The notes: a model not told the origin generated them from the letters alone. A stretch of DNA of 64,000 nucleotides from Bacteroides ndongoniae (GCF_900108345.1 NZ_FNVV01000014.1:1178001-1242000); one strand, 5' to 3'. Positions 45,225 through 54,521 are shown, counted from the first letter of the stretch. Numbers and translations: made by a program.

Positions 45225-46514
45225 ATGAACTATACATATAAGAATATTTGGCTCATCAACTTTCCCGTAATGATGAGCATCCTTATCGAACAACTTATCA
45301 ATATTACCGATGCTATTTTCTTGGGGCATGTAGGAGAAATAGAACTGGGTGCATCCGCCCTTGCCGGGATTTGGTATCTGGCTATCTATATGCTTGGTTT
45401 CGGTTTCAGTTTGGGTTTACAAGTCGTTATCGCACGGCGTAATGGCGAGCAGCATTATTCCGAAACAGGGAAGACATTTTTTCAAGGATTGTTTTTCCTG
45501 TCGGGACTTGCTGTCTTTTTGTATTTGTTCTCCAAACTGTTTTCCCCGATTATTCTAAGTAAGCTGATTGCTTCTGCGGAAGTCTATCATGCTGTGATTG
45601 ATTATTTGGACGGGTGAATTTGGGGACTGTTGTTCTCCTTTCCATTCCTTGCTTTACGTTCGTTCATGGTCGGTATTACCTATACAAAAGCCTTGAACAT
45701 GGCGGCTCTGACAGCCGTATTAGTAAACATTCCAAGTAATTGGCTGCTCATATTCCATTGGAACATGGGAATAGCAGGTGCAGCCATCGCATCGTCTTTT
45801 TCCGAAGCATGCTCGTTGGCAGTGCTGGCAATCCGTGTTTCACGTATAATGGATAAAAGGCTTTATGGCTTGTCTTGGAGCTTCGACAAAGGTGTATTAC
45901 TCCATGTTTGTCGTGTATCCGTTTGGAGCATGTTCCATTCGTTTATCAGCGTAGCCCCTTGGTTCCTGTTCTTCGTAGCAATAGAACATTTGGGAGAATT
46001 GCAACTGGCAGTGGCAAACATTCTCCGAAGCATATCTGCCCTGTTCTTTGTCATCGTCAGTTCGTTTGCCACCACAACTGGCTCGTTGGTAAGCAATCTG
46101 ATTGGAGCAAACGAAAGAGGACAAGTGTTTCCGCTATGCAGCAGGGTAATCCGATTAGGCTATGCCATCGGCTTACCGCTGATTACGCTTGCGTTGGTAT
46201 TCCATCAGCCTGTTGTCAGTGTCTATACAGATAATTCGAATATCGTACAAACTGCATGGTTGCCATTTGTGGTCATGTTGCTTAACTACGTCTTTGCCTT
46301 ACCCGGTTATGTCTATATGAATGCTATAACGGGAACAGGAGCAACACGAACAGCTTTCATCTTTCAGGCGACAACCATTGTTGCCTATCTGCTCTACCTG
46401 TGGGGATTGAGCTATTGGGATGTACCCCTTGCCGTTTATTGGACGGTAGAATACTTGTTCGTGATTGGACTTGGGGTGCAGTCTGTTATCTATCTTAAAT
46501 ATAAACACTATTAA
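45225..46514 (+). pseudogene. MATE-family efflux pump, broken by one in-frame TGA
   Basis: Membrane protein of 12 segments in one frame, with a stop TGA at 45,615-45,617 after residue 130 (VIDYLDG). The frame continues without shift into IWGLLFSFPFLALRSFMVG and to the end at 46,514, total ~429 residues. A CGA arginine to TGA change is the simplest source. MATE pumps export drugs or metabolites using Na+ or H+. A translation from TTG 45,630 could make the second half only, but the pump would not work. A sequencing error is possible. Confidence 0.85.
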
Positions 46515-46526
46515 AAACTGAATGTC

Positions 46527-47162
46527 ATGATGAAAAAGATATATCCACGAACAGGCGACACGCAGACTGTGTACCTGAATGCGGTTGTAAAAGACCCGTC
46601 TATCGAAGTGGGCGACTACACCATCTACAATGATTTCGTATCCGACCCGTTACTTTTCGAGCAGAACAATGTGCTTTATCATTATCCTATTAACCATGAG
46701 CGGCTGATAATTGGCAAGTTTTGTTCCATTGCCTGCGGTGTGAAATTTCTGTTCAACTGTGCCAACCATATGCTAAAGTCATTATCCACCTATACTTTTC
46801 CGCTTTTTTATGAAGATTGGAATTTAGAAAAATCAGATGTAGCAACAGCTTGGGATAACAAAGGCGACATCGTGATAGGCAACGATGTATGGATAGGCTA
46901 TGAAGCATTGATTATGGCTGGCGTTCACATCGGCAACGGAGCAATCATAGCCGCCCGTGCTGTTGTTACGAAAGATGTACCGCCTTATACGATAGTTGGT
47001 GGTGTTCCTGCCAAACCGATAAGGAAACGTTTTACAGACGATACAATTCAAAAAATGGAAGCATTAAAATGGTGGGATTGGTCTTACGAGAAAATCAAGC
47101 AATGTTTGCCCTATCTTACAAGTGGAGATATTGACAGGTTATTAAAGAATGAAAATATATAG
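46527..47162 (+). CDS. Vat/CatB-type xenobiotic acetyltransferase
   Basis: 211 residues. Left-handed beta-helix hexapeptide repeats (IVIGNDVWIGYEALIMAGVH, IGNGAIIAARAVV), the catalytic histidine in NCANHMLKSLSTYTFP, and the family end GGVPAKPIRKRFTDD. This is the family of streptogramin A (Vat) and CatB enzymes; which substrate is unclear. It starts 12 bases after the MATE gene, so they form an operon. Confidence 0.88.
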   Translation: MMKKIYPRTGDTQTVYLNAVVKDPSIEVGDYTIYNDFVSDPLLFEQNNVLYHYPINHERLIIGKFCSIACGVKFLFNCANHMLKSLSTYTFPLFYEDWNLEKSDVATAWDNKGDIVIGNDVWIGYEALIMAGVHIGNGAIIAARAVVTKDVPPYTIVGGVPAKPIRKRFTDDTIQKMEALKWWDWSYEKIKQCLPYLTSGDIDRLLKNENI

Positions 47163-47216
47163 GTGTAATAACTTTCCTCTGCAAAGGAATAATTAACAAT
47201 TGGGTTATAAACAGAC

Positions 47217-47342
47217 ATTTAAGCATCAACAAACAACAAATCAAGTATTTACCCCCAAAATCGTTACAGAAGATTTTCCCAATTTTCAGTAACGATTTAG
47301 TAACGAAAGCATGTCAGAAGTGGCCATTTTAATGTCTTTCGG
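47217..47342 (+). repeat. Repeat B: ~126-bp direct repeat, right copy
   Basis: Begins ATTTAAGCATCAACAAACAA and matches repeat A at 43,221-43,346, offset 3,996 bases. It lies between the Vat-like gene and the displaced tRNA-Ser terminator. Confidence 0.85.
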
Positions 47343-47363
47343 TTGTCCATCGGCTAAATAGAA

Positions 47364-47397
47364 AAAGTCCCGTAAAACGTTGATTTTACGGGACTTT
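47364..47397 (-). terminator. Native terminator of tRNA-Ser(TGA), displaced
   Basis: Perfect 14-bp stem (AAAGTCCCGTAAAA with TTTTACGGGACTTT, 6-base loop), T run on the minus strand. It lies 33 bases outside the left att site of element 2. Confidence 0.85.
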
Positions 47398-47430
47398 CCT
47401 TAATCTGCCTACCTAATGTCTTAGGTTTCA

Positions 47431-47443
47431 GCGGAGAGACAGG
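47431..47443 (+). repeat. Left att site of element 2 (13-bp repeat)
   Basis: GCGGAGAGACAGG equals the reverse complement of the 3' end of tRNA-Ser(TGA) at 62,687-62,699. The complement CCTGTCTCTCCGC is, as recalled, the NBU2 attachment core in Bacteroides. Confidence 0.9.
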
Positions 47444-47602
47444 CTCTCAAACCTACATATTCAAGAAATATCATAAAATTACAAATTACTGATAATCACA
47501 CACAATTTGGAATACATAGTAAATCTAAATCTTTCTGAATATCTTTTGCTATTCCAAATATTGGGTGTATATTTGGGTGTAGAATTTCAAACGCACCCAA
47601 TT

Positions 47603-48886
47603 ATGAATATCAAACGAAACATCATTTTTGCATTGGAAAGCCGGAAAAAGAACGGTGTGCCAATTGTGGAGAATGTCCCCATCCGTATGCGCGTCATATA
47701 CGCAAGCCAGCGCATTGAGTTTACAACGGGTTACCGCATCGATGTAGCCAAATGGGATTCCGACAAGCAGCGAGTAAAGAACGGGTGTACCAACAAACTA
47801 AAGCAAAGTGCATCTGAAATCAATGCCGATCTGCTGAAATACTATGCCGAAATTCAAAATGTGTTCAAGGAGTTTGAGGTACAGGAAACCATGCCAACTA
47901 CCCAACAACTAAAGGATGCATTCAACCTGCGGATGAAGAATGCCAACGAAGAACAGCAGGAAGAAGCACAGATAAGTTTTTGGGAGGTGTTCGATGAATT
48001 TGTAAAAGAATGCGGCAATCAGAATAACTGGACTGAATCCACATACGAAAAGTTTGCAGCCGTAAAAAATCACCTTAAAGAGTTCAAGGAAGATTTAACC
48101 TTTGAATATTTCAATGAATTCGGACTGAACGAATATGTCAATTTCCTGCGCGACAAGAAAGACATGAGAAACAGTACCATCGGTAAACAAATGGGATTCC
48201 TCAAATGGTTCCTGCGCTGGAGCTTCAAGAAAGGACATCATCAGAACATTGCATACGATACGTTCAAACCGAAACTGAAAACCACCTCGAAAAAAGTAAT
48301 CTTCCTGACTTGGGATGAACTGAACAAGCTGAAAGACTACCAGATACCCAAGGATAAGCAATACCTGGAACGTGTGCGTGATGTTTTCCTGTTCTGCTGC
48401 TTTACGAGTTTGCGGTATTCGGATGTTCGCAATCTGAAAAGAAGCGATGTGAAGTCCGACCACATCGAAATAACCACAGTCAAGACTGCCGACAGCCTGA
48501 CGATTGAACTGAACAAATACAGCAAAGCCATACTGGACAAATACAAGGACATCCATTTCGAGAATTACATGGCTCTGCCCGTCATCAGCAACCAGAAGAT
48601 GAACGATTACCTGAAAGAGCTGGGCGAACTGGCAGAAATTAACGAACCTATACGTGAAACCTACTACAAAGGAAATGAACGTATAGATGAAGTTACACCG
48701 AAATACGCATTACTCAGCACACATGCAGGAAGAAGGACATTCATCTGTAATGCACTGGCTCTCGGTATTCCTGCACAGGTTGTAATGAAATGGACAGGGC
48801 ACAGTGATTATAAAGCCATGAAGCCTTACATTGACATAGCAGATGATATTAAGGCCAATGCAATGAACAAGTTTAACCAACTCTAA
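47603..48886 (+). CDS. Tyrosine integrase of element 2
   Basis: 427 residues from ATG 47603 (MNIKRNIIFALESRKKNG). Catalytic residues in CFTSLRYSDVRNL, HAGRRTFICNAL and GHSDYKAMKPYIDIAD. Closely related to the element 1 integrase at both ends, with more divergence around residues 110-180 (core-binding region), which fits a change of target from tRNA-Asp to tRNA-Ser. Confidence 0.94.
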   Translation: MNIKRNIIFALESRKKNGVPIVENVPIRMRVIYASQRIEFTTGYRIDVAKWDSDKQRVKNGCTNKLKQSASEINADLLKYYAEIQNVFKEFEVQETMPTTQQLKDAFNLRMKNANEEQQEEAQISFWEVFDEFVKECGNQNNWTESTYEKFAAVKNHLKEFKEDLTFEYFNEFGLNEYVNFLRDKKDMRNSTIGKQMGFLKWFLRWSFKKGHHQNIAYDTFKPKLKTTSKKVIFLTWDELNKLKDYQIPKDKQYLERVRDVFLFCCFTSLRYSDVRNLKRSDVKSDHIEITTVKTADSLTIELNKYSKAILDKYKDIHFENYMALPVISNQKMNDYLKELGELAEINEPIRETYYKGNERIDEVTPKYALLSTHAGRRTFICNALALGIPAQVVMKWTGHSDYKAMKPYIDIADDIKANAMNKFNQL

Positions 48887-48952
48887 AAGTATCAGTCAGT
48901 TTCACAGATTATCCATTATTAGAGTTATCTTTGTTAAGTAATAGTTAGTGAT

Positions 48953-49357
48953 ATGGAAAATAACAACGAACATAATATAAAGAAAGGTCATTTTGATGCC
49001 TTTGTCCATGCTGTCGGTTCGGAAATAGAACAGGCACAAATCCGGTTAATTACCGCAGCCAATGCCCAGATGTTGTTCCATTACTGGAAAATGGGCAACT
49101 ATATACTGTATCATCAAAACCTGCATGGGTGGGGAGGTAAAATTATCAAGAAGTTGGCGCAGGCAATCCGATTCAATTACCCGGAAAAGAAAGGATATTC
49201 GGAGCGTAATCTTACTTATATGTGCCAGTTTGCCCGTTTATATCCGTTAAATGTACTTCGTAGTTTTATTGAAACAGATTCAATACTGTCTGTCCCCAAT
49301 ATTCAAAACATTACTAATCAAAATAGAAATTCAAGCAAAATAATATGCAGGAGATAA
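48953..49357 (+). pseudogene. DUF1016 gene of element 2, N-terminal fragment
   Basis: 134 residues, aligned with the first ~125 residues of the intact gene at 37,756-39,051 (AVGSEIEQAQIRLITAANAQ) up to NITNQNRNSSK, then stop 49,355-49,357. The nuclease half is not attached. The last codons overlap the Shine-Dalgarno of mef. Confidence 0.88.
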
Positions 49358-49362
49358 TATCA

Positions 49363-50580
49363 ATGGAAAAATACAACAATTGGAAACTTAAGTTTTATAC
49401 AATATGGGCAGGGCAGGCAGTATCATTAATCACTAGTGCCATCCTGCAAATGGCGATTATTTTTTACCTTACAGAGAAAACAGGATCTGCGATGGTCTTG
49501 TCTATGGCTTCACTAGTAGGTTTTTTACCCTATGCGGTCTTTGGACCAGCCATTGGTGTATTAGTGGATCGTCATGATAGGAAGAAGATAATGATTGGTG
49601 CTGATTTAATTATCGCAGCAGCTGGGGCAGTGCTTGCTATTGTTGCATTGTATATGGAGCTACCTATCTGGATGGTTATGGTAGTATTGTTTATCCGTAG
49701 CATTGGAACGGCTTTTCATACCCCAGCACTCAATGCTGTTACGCCACTTTTAGTACCAGAAGAACAGCTTACGAAATGTGCAGGCTATAGTCAGTCTTTA
49801 CAGTCTATAAGCTATATTGTTAGTCCGGCGGTTGCAGCATTGTTATATTCCGTTTGGGAATTAAATGCTATTATTGCCATCGATGTATTGGGGGCAGTGA
49901 TGGCGTCTATTACGGTAGCAATTGTACGTATTCCTAAGCTGGGCGTTCAAGTGCAAAGCTTGAAACCAAATTTCATAAGAGAAATGAAAGAAGGAATTGT
50001 CGTACTGAGACAAAACAAAGGATTATTTGCCTTATTACTCTTAGGAACACTATATACTTTTGTTTATATGCCAATTAATGCACTATTTCCTTTAATAAGC
50101 ATGGAATACTTTAATGGAACACCTGTGCATAGTTCTATTACCGAAATCGCTTTTGCATCTGGAATGCTAGTAGGAGGCTTACTATTGGGGAGATTAGGAA
50201 GTTTCAAAAAGCGTGTACTACTAATAACAGGTTCATTTTTTATCATGGGGGCCAGTTTAGCCGTTTCAGGAATACTTCCTACAAGTGGATTTGTTATATT
50301 TGTAATTTGCTGTGCAATAATGGGGCTTTCGGTGCCATTTTATAGCGGCGTGCAAACAGCTCTTTTTCAGGAGAAAATTAAACCTGAATATTTAGGACGT
50401 GTATTTTCTTTGACTGGTAGTATCATGTCACTTGCTATGCCAATTGGATTAATTCTTTCTGGGTTCTTTGCTGATAGAATCGGTGTAAATTATTGGTTTT
50501 TACTATCAGGTATTTTAATTATTTGCATTGCCATAGCTTGCCCGATGATAACTGAGATTAGGAAATTAGATTTAAAATAA
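49363..50580 (+). CDS. mef: Mef-family macrolide efflux pump
   Basis: 405 residues, 12 membrane segments, major facilitator. Start ATG 49363 (MEKYNNWKLKFYTIWAGQAVS) with AGGAG 9 bases upstream; an in-frame ATG six codons earlier lies inside the DUF1016 fragment. The text FLTEKTGSAMVLSMASLVGF and GPAIGVLVDRHDRKKIMIGA matches Mef(A)/Mef(E); Bacteroides allele mef(En2) is probable but not certain. It pumps 14- and 15-membered macrolides, usually with the ABC-F protein beside it. Confidence 0.93.
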   Translation: MEKYNNWKLKFYTIWAGQAVSLITSAILQMAIIFYLTEKTGSAMVLSMASLVGFLPYAVFGPAIGVLVDRHDRKKIMIGADLIIAAAGAVLAIVALYMELPIWMVMVVLFIRSIGTAFHTPALNAVTPLLVPEEQLTKCAGYSQSLQSISYIVSPAVAALLYSVWELNAIIAIDVLGAVMASITVAIVRIPKLGVQVQSLKPNFIREMKEGIVVLRQNKGLFALLLLGTLYTFVYMPINALFPLISMEYFNGTPVHSSITEIAFASGMLVGGLLLGRLGSFKKRVLLITGSFFIMGASLAVSGILPTSGFVIFVICCAIMGLSVPFYSGVQTALFQEKIKPEYLGRVFSLTGSIMSLAMPIGLILSGFFADRIGVNYWFLLSGILIICIAIACPMITEIRKLDLK

Positions 50581-50600
50581 ACAATATTGGAGGGATATTT

Positions 50601-50621
50601 ATGTATCTTATTTTCATGTAA
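50601..50621 (+). CDS. Leader peptide MsrDL (MYLIFM)
   Basis: ATG TAT CTT ATT TTC ATG TAA encodes MYLIFM, the msr(D) leader peptide known from streptococci, in which ribosomes stall with erythromycin. GGAGGG (50589-50594) sits 6 bases before. It lies between mef and msr(D). Confidence 0.88.
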   Translation: MYLIFM

Positions 50622-50637
50622 TTCTTCCTGCTAAAAT

Positions 50638-50655
50638 CGCAGGGTTTTCCCTGCG
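50638..50655 (+). promoter_or_regulatory. Attenuator hairpin before msr(D)
   Basis: CGCAGGG TTTT CCCTGCG is a perfect 7-bp stem, 16 bases after the leader stop. There is no obvious T run behind it, so function as an intrinsic terminator is inferred from the streptococcal system. Confidence 0.65.
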
Positions 50656-50700
50656 TACAAGCAAATGAAAACATGCGATTATAGACAGGAGGAAAATTTT

Positions 50701-52164
50701 ATGGAATTGATATTAAAAGCTAAAGACATTCGTGTGGAATTCAAAGGACGCGATGTTTTAGATATAGAAGAATTAGAAATATATGATTATGACCGTATTG
50801 GTTTAGTAGGAGCAAATGGTGCTGGAAAAAGCACTTTACTCAGGGTACTTTTAGGAGAATTAACTCCCCCAGGATGTAAAATGAATCGTCTGGGTGAACT
50901 TGCCTATATTCCCCAGTTGGACGAGGTAACTTTGCAGGTGGAAAAAGATTTTGCACTTGTAGGCAAGCTCGGTGTTGAGCAATTAGATATACAGACCATG
51001 AGCGGTGGTGAAGAAACAAGGCTTAAAATAGCACAGGCCTTATCGGCACAGGTTCATGGTATTTTAGCGGATGAACCTACGAGCCATTTAGACCGTGAAG
51101 GAATTGATTTTCTAATTGGACAACTAAAATATTTTACAGGTGCACTGTTAGTTATTAGCCATGACCGATATTTTCTTGATGAGGTAGTAGATAAAATATG
51201 GGAGCTGAAAGATTGCAAAATCACTGAGTATTGGGGAAACTATTCTGATTATCTTCGCCAGAAAGAGGAAGAACGCAAGAGTCAAGCTGCAGAATACGAA
51301 CAATTTATTGCGGAACGTGCCCGATTGGAAAGGGCTGCGGAGGAAAAGCGAAAACAGGCTCGTAAAATAGAACAGAAGGCGAAAGGTGCTTCAAAGAAAA
51401 AAAGTACTGAAGGCGGAGGGCGTTTAGCTCATCAAAAATCAATAGGAAGTAAGGAAAAAAAGATGCATAATGCCGCTAAATCCCTAGAGCACAGGATTGC
51501 AGCCTTAGGAAATGTAGAAGCTCCGGAAGACATTCGCAGAATTCGTTTCAGGCAAAGTAAAGCATTGGAGCTCCATAATCCATACCCTATAGTCGGTACG
51601 GAAATTAATAAAATATTTGGGGATAAGGCACTGTTTGAAAATGCATCTTTTCAAATTCCTCTAGGAGCAAAAGTGGCGTTAACTGGTGGTAATGGAACCG
51701 GAAAAACAACTTTAATCCGAATGATCTTAAACCATGAAGAAGGAATTTCTATTTCACCTAAGGCAAAAATAGGTTACTTTGCACAAAATGGTTACAAGTA
51801 CAACAGTAATCAGAATGTTATGGAGTTTATGAAGGAGGATTGTGATTACAATGTTTCAGAAATTCGTTCCGTGCTTGCATCCATGGGGTTTAAGCAGAAC
51901 GATATTGGAAAAAGCTTATCTATTTTAAGCGGTGGCGAAATTATGAAATTATTGCTAGCTAAAATGCTTATGGGTAGATATAACATCCTACTAATGGATG
52001 AACCCAGTAACTTCCTTGACATACCAAGCCTGGAGGCCTTGGAAATACTAATGAAGGAATATGCAGGAACGATCATGTTTATCACCCATGACAAACGGTT
52101 ACTTGAAAATGTGGCTGATGTAATTTATGAAATTAAAGATAAGAAATTAAACTTAGTCCGATAA
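50701..52164 (+). CDS. msr(D): ABC-F ribosome protection protein Msr(D)
   Basis: 487 residues from ATG 50701 (MELILKAKDIRVEFKGRD), with CAGGAGG upstream. An in-frame ATG at 50,665 also exists. Two ABC domains: Walker A GANGAGKS and GGNGTGKT, signatures TMSGGEETRLKIA and ILSGGEIMKLLLA, linked by the charged helical linker KKSTEGGGRLAHQKSIG. It displaces macrolides from the ribosome; no membrane domain. Second gene of mef-msr(D). Confidence 0.95.
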   Translation: MELILKAKDIRVEFKGRDVLDIEELEIYDYDRIGLVGANGAGKSTLLRVLLGELTPPGCKMNRLGELAYIPQLDEVTLQVEKDFALVGKLGVEQLDIQTMSGGEETRLKIAQALSAQVHGILADEPTSHLDREGIDFLIGQLKYFTGALLVISHDRYFLDEVVDKIWELKDCKITEYWGNYSDYLRQKEEERKSQAAEYEQFIAERARLERAAEEKRKQARKIEQKAKGASKKKSTEGGGRLAHQKSIGSKEKKMHNAAKSLEHRIAALGNVEAPEDIRRIRFRQSKALELHNPYPIVGTEINKIFGDKALFENASFQIPLGAKVALTGGNGTGKTTLIRMILNHEEGISISPKAKIGYFAQNGYKYNSNQNVMEFMKEDCDYNVSEIRSVLASMGFKQNDIGKSLSILSGGEIMKLLLAKMLMGRYNILLMDEPSNFLDIPSLEALEILMKEYAGTIMFITHDKRLLENVADVIYEIKDKKLNLVR

Positions 52165-52267
52165 TTATTTTACTTTTCGTATTTGACAGATCGTAAGTAG
52201 GCCGTGAAAGAGGTTATTGATTTTAACTAAACGTTAAGTAGGTTAGACCTCTAATCAGAAAAAATAA

Positions 52268-52298
52268 GGCCTTCAAGATGAATTTTGAAGGCCCTCTT
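52268..52298 (+). terminator. Terminator after msr(D)
   Basis: GGCCTTCAA pairs with TTGAAGGCC over an 8-base loop, then CTCTTTCC. It separates mef-msr(D) from the following genes. Confidence 0.7.
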
Positions 52299-52394
52299 TC
52301 CATAGAAATATACGTAAAGCATAAGGAACACATGGCAAAAAAGGCGTTTCTCAGCATGGGATATAGCTTTTGATATTGAAAGGAGTGATTCAGT

Positions 52395-53249
52395 ATGATA
52401 GATAATATTATTCAATCAGTGACAGAAAAATTATCCTCTTTGCCTTATATAGAAGGCATCGTATTAGGGAGTTCCCGTGCAAGAGGCACCCATACAGAGG
52501 ATTCTGATATAGATATCGGAATCTATTACAATTCAGAATCATTTGACCTGACAGCGATTAATCAAATTGCTACAGAATTGGATGATGAGAATAGAAACAA
52601 CCTTGTTGTACCTCCCGGAGCGTGGGGTGATTGGATCAATGGCGGCGGATGGTTAGTTATGAACGGGTATCATGTTGATTTGATTTTACGTGATATAAAA
52701 CGGGTGGAACAAATAATCAAGGATACGGAGCAAGGAATTGTTACTGCAAATTATCAGACCGGGCATCCCCATGGTTATATAAGTGCTATGTATCGTGGAG
52801 AATTGGCTATCAGCAAGATACAATATGCTAAAAATGAAAGCTTATGCGAATTAAAAAATCAGGCGGAAATTTACCCTGGTGCTCTAAAGAAGAGCTTGAT
52901 AAACTTTTTTATATTTGAAGCAGAGTTCTCTTTAATGTTTGTAAAAGCAAATGCGGGAGCAGAGGATAAATATTATATTGCAGGCCATGTTTTTCGTATT
53001 ATTTCATGCTTAAATCAAGTACTATTTGCATGCAATAATGCTTATTGCATTAACGAAAAGAAAGCTATAAAACTGCTTGAAACTTTTGAATATAAACCTG
53101 AAAAATATGCCGAAAGGGTTAATCATATTTTTGAAGTACTCGGTCTTTCACTTTTTGAATGCTACGATATGACCGAGAAGCTTTATAAAGAAGTGAAAAA
53201 AATTGCAACGGAGATAAATAACTTTTTAAACGAGGGGGAATTCAGATGA
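52395..53249 (+). CDS. Nucleotidyltransferase of the antibiotic-modifying type
   Basis: 284 residues. Catalytic motif GSSRARGTHTEDSDIDIG: G25-S26 and aspartates D38 and D40, as in aminoglycoside and related nucleotidyltransferases. Ribosome site AAAGGAG before ATG. The gene precedes the methyltransferase with 4 bases overlap. Similar genes are beside aadE in Gram-positive resistance clusters. I cannot say which drug, if any, it modifies. Confidence 0.75.
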   Translation: MIDNIIQSVTEKLSSLPYIEGIVLGSSRARGTHTEDSDIDIGIYYNSESFDLTAINQIATELDDENRNNLVVPPGAWGDWINGGGWLVMNGYHVDLILRDIKRVEQIIKDTEQGIVTANYQTGHPHGYISAMYRGELAISKIQYAKNESLCELKNQAEIYPGALKKSLINFFIFEAEFSLMFVKANAGAEDKYYIAGHVFRIISCLNQVLFACNNAYCINEKKAIKLLETFEYKPEKYAERVNHIFEVLGLSLFECYDMTEKLYKEVKKIATEINNFLNEGEFR

Positions 53250-53986
53250 AAGAAAACAAATATGATGATAATATATTTTTTCAAAAATACAGTCAAATGA
53301 GTCGCTCACAGCAGGGACTAGCCGGTGCAGGAGAATGGGAAACATTGAGAAAGCTGCTGCCGGATTTTAAAGATAAGCGTGTGCTTGATTTAGGATGCGG
53401 CTATGGATGGCACTGTATTTATGCGATGGAACACGGTGCTTCTTCTGTTGTAGGTGTTGATATTTCTCATAAAATGCTCGAGGTAGCCAAAGAAAAAACA
53501 CATTTTCCACAGGTTGAATATAAATGCTGTGCTATAGAAGATGTGGAATTCCCAGAGGAGAGTTTTGATGTAATATTAAGTTCACTTGCGTTTCACTATG
53601 TAGCAGATTATGAGATTTTAGTAAAAAAGATATATAGAATACTGAAGTCTGGTGGTAAGCTAGTTTTTACGGTTGAACATCCTGTTTTTACTGCCTATGG
53701 AACACAAGACTGGCATTATAACGAAAAAGGAGAAATACTGCATTTTCCGGTGGATAATTATTATTATGAGGGCAAACGGACAGCTGTGTTTTTGGGAGAA
53801 AAGGTTACAAAATATCATAGAACACTGACCACATATCTAAATACACTGCTTTCAAATGGTTTTATAATAAATCATATTGTGGAGCCGCAGCCGCCGGAAA
53901 ACATGATGGATATTCCGGGGATGCAGGATGAAATGCGCCGTCCCATGATGCTGATTGTATCGGCGAACAAAAAAGTGGATAGATAG
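53246..53986 (+). CDS. Class I SAM-dependent methyltransferase
   Basis: 246 residues. SAM motif I VLDLGCGYGWHCIYAME near residue 46, then GVDISHKML and DVILSSLAFHYV. It has the text known as the gene upstream of ant(6)/aadE in Enterococcus and Staphylococcus clusters (recalled); its role there is unclear. Starts inside the previous stop (ATGA), with GAGGGGGA upstream. Confidence 0.8.
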   Translation: MKENKYDDNIFFQKYSQMSRSQQGLAGAGEWETLRKLLPDFKDKRVLDLGCGYGWHCIYAMEHGASSVVGVDISHKMLEVAKEKTHFPQVEYKCCAIEDVEFPEESFDVILSSLAFHYVADYEILVKKIYRILKSGGKLVFTVEHPVFTAYGTQDWHYNEKGEILHFPVDNYYYEGKRTAVFLGEKVTKYHRTLTTYLNTLLSNGFIINHIVEPQPPENMMDIPGMQDEMRRPMMLIVSANKKVDR

Positions 53987-54023
53987 AACTAAAACACCTA
54001 TAAGGTATAAATGGAGGTAATTT

Positions 54024-54521
54024 ATGTTTAAAGAAAAAATTATTATAGAGATGAAAGAAGTATTCAAAGAAATTCCTTTTGGCATAGAGCATACTCTCAA
54101 AGTTTTGAAAAATGCAGAAGATATAATGAAAGGAGAAAATATCGGAGAGGAAGAAAAAGAATTCATCAGTATTATTGCTATACTACATGATATTGGTGCG
54201 GTTGAAGCACAAAAAAAATACGGTTCTATTGATGGTGTCTATCAAGAAAAGGAAGGACCAGCAGTAGCGAAAGAAATATTAAAAAAGGTAGGCTATAACA
54301 AAAATATTGATAGAATATGCTTTATAATAGGCAACCATCATACTCCATCTAAAATTGATGGACTTGATTTTCAAATACAATGGGAAGCTGATTTGCTTGA
54401 AAATTTAACGGTTATGGATAAAGAAAAAGAACAGGAAAAGATAAAAAAGTGTATAGGTGAAAACTTTAAAACAAACACAGGAAAAAGGATAGCTTATAAT
54501 CGCTTTATTTTAGATTGGTAG
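54024..54521 (+). CDS. HD-domain phosphohydrolase
   Basis: 165 residues. HD motif LHDIGAVEAQ with histidines in GIEHTLKVL and GNHHTPSKI, so the metal site is complete. Ribosome site TGGAGG. Last gene of the Firmicutes-type insert. Metal-dependent phosphohydrolase of unknown substrate. Confidence 0.75.
   Translation: MFKEKIIIEMKEVFKEIPFGIEHTLKVLKNAEDIMKGENIGEEEKEFISIIAILHDIGAVEAQKKYGSIDGVYQEKEGPAVAKEILKKVGYNKNIDRICFIIGNHHTPSKIDGLDFQIQWEADLLENLTVMDKEKEQEKIKKCIGENFKTNTGKRIAYNRFILDW

Noticed and set aside
45615..45617. Selenocysteine or reassigned TGA in the MATE gene
   Set aside because: MATE pumps are not selenoproteins, no selenocysteine insertion hairpin is apparent, and TGA is used as a normal stop elsewhere in this window.
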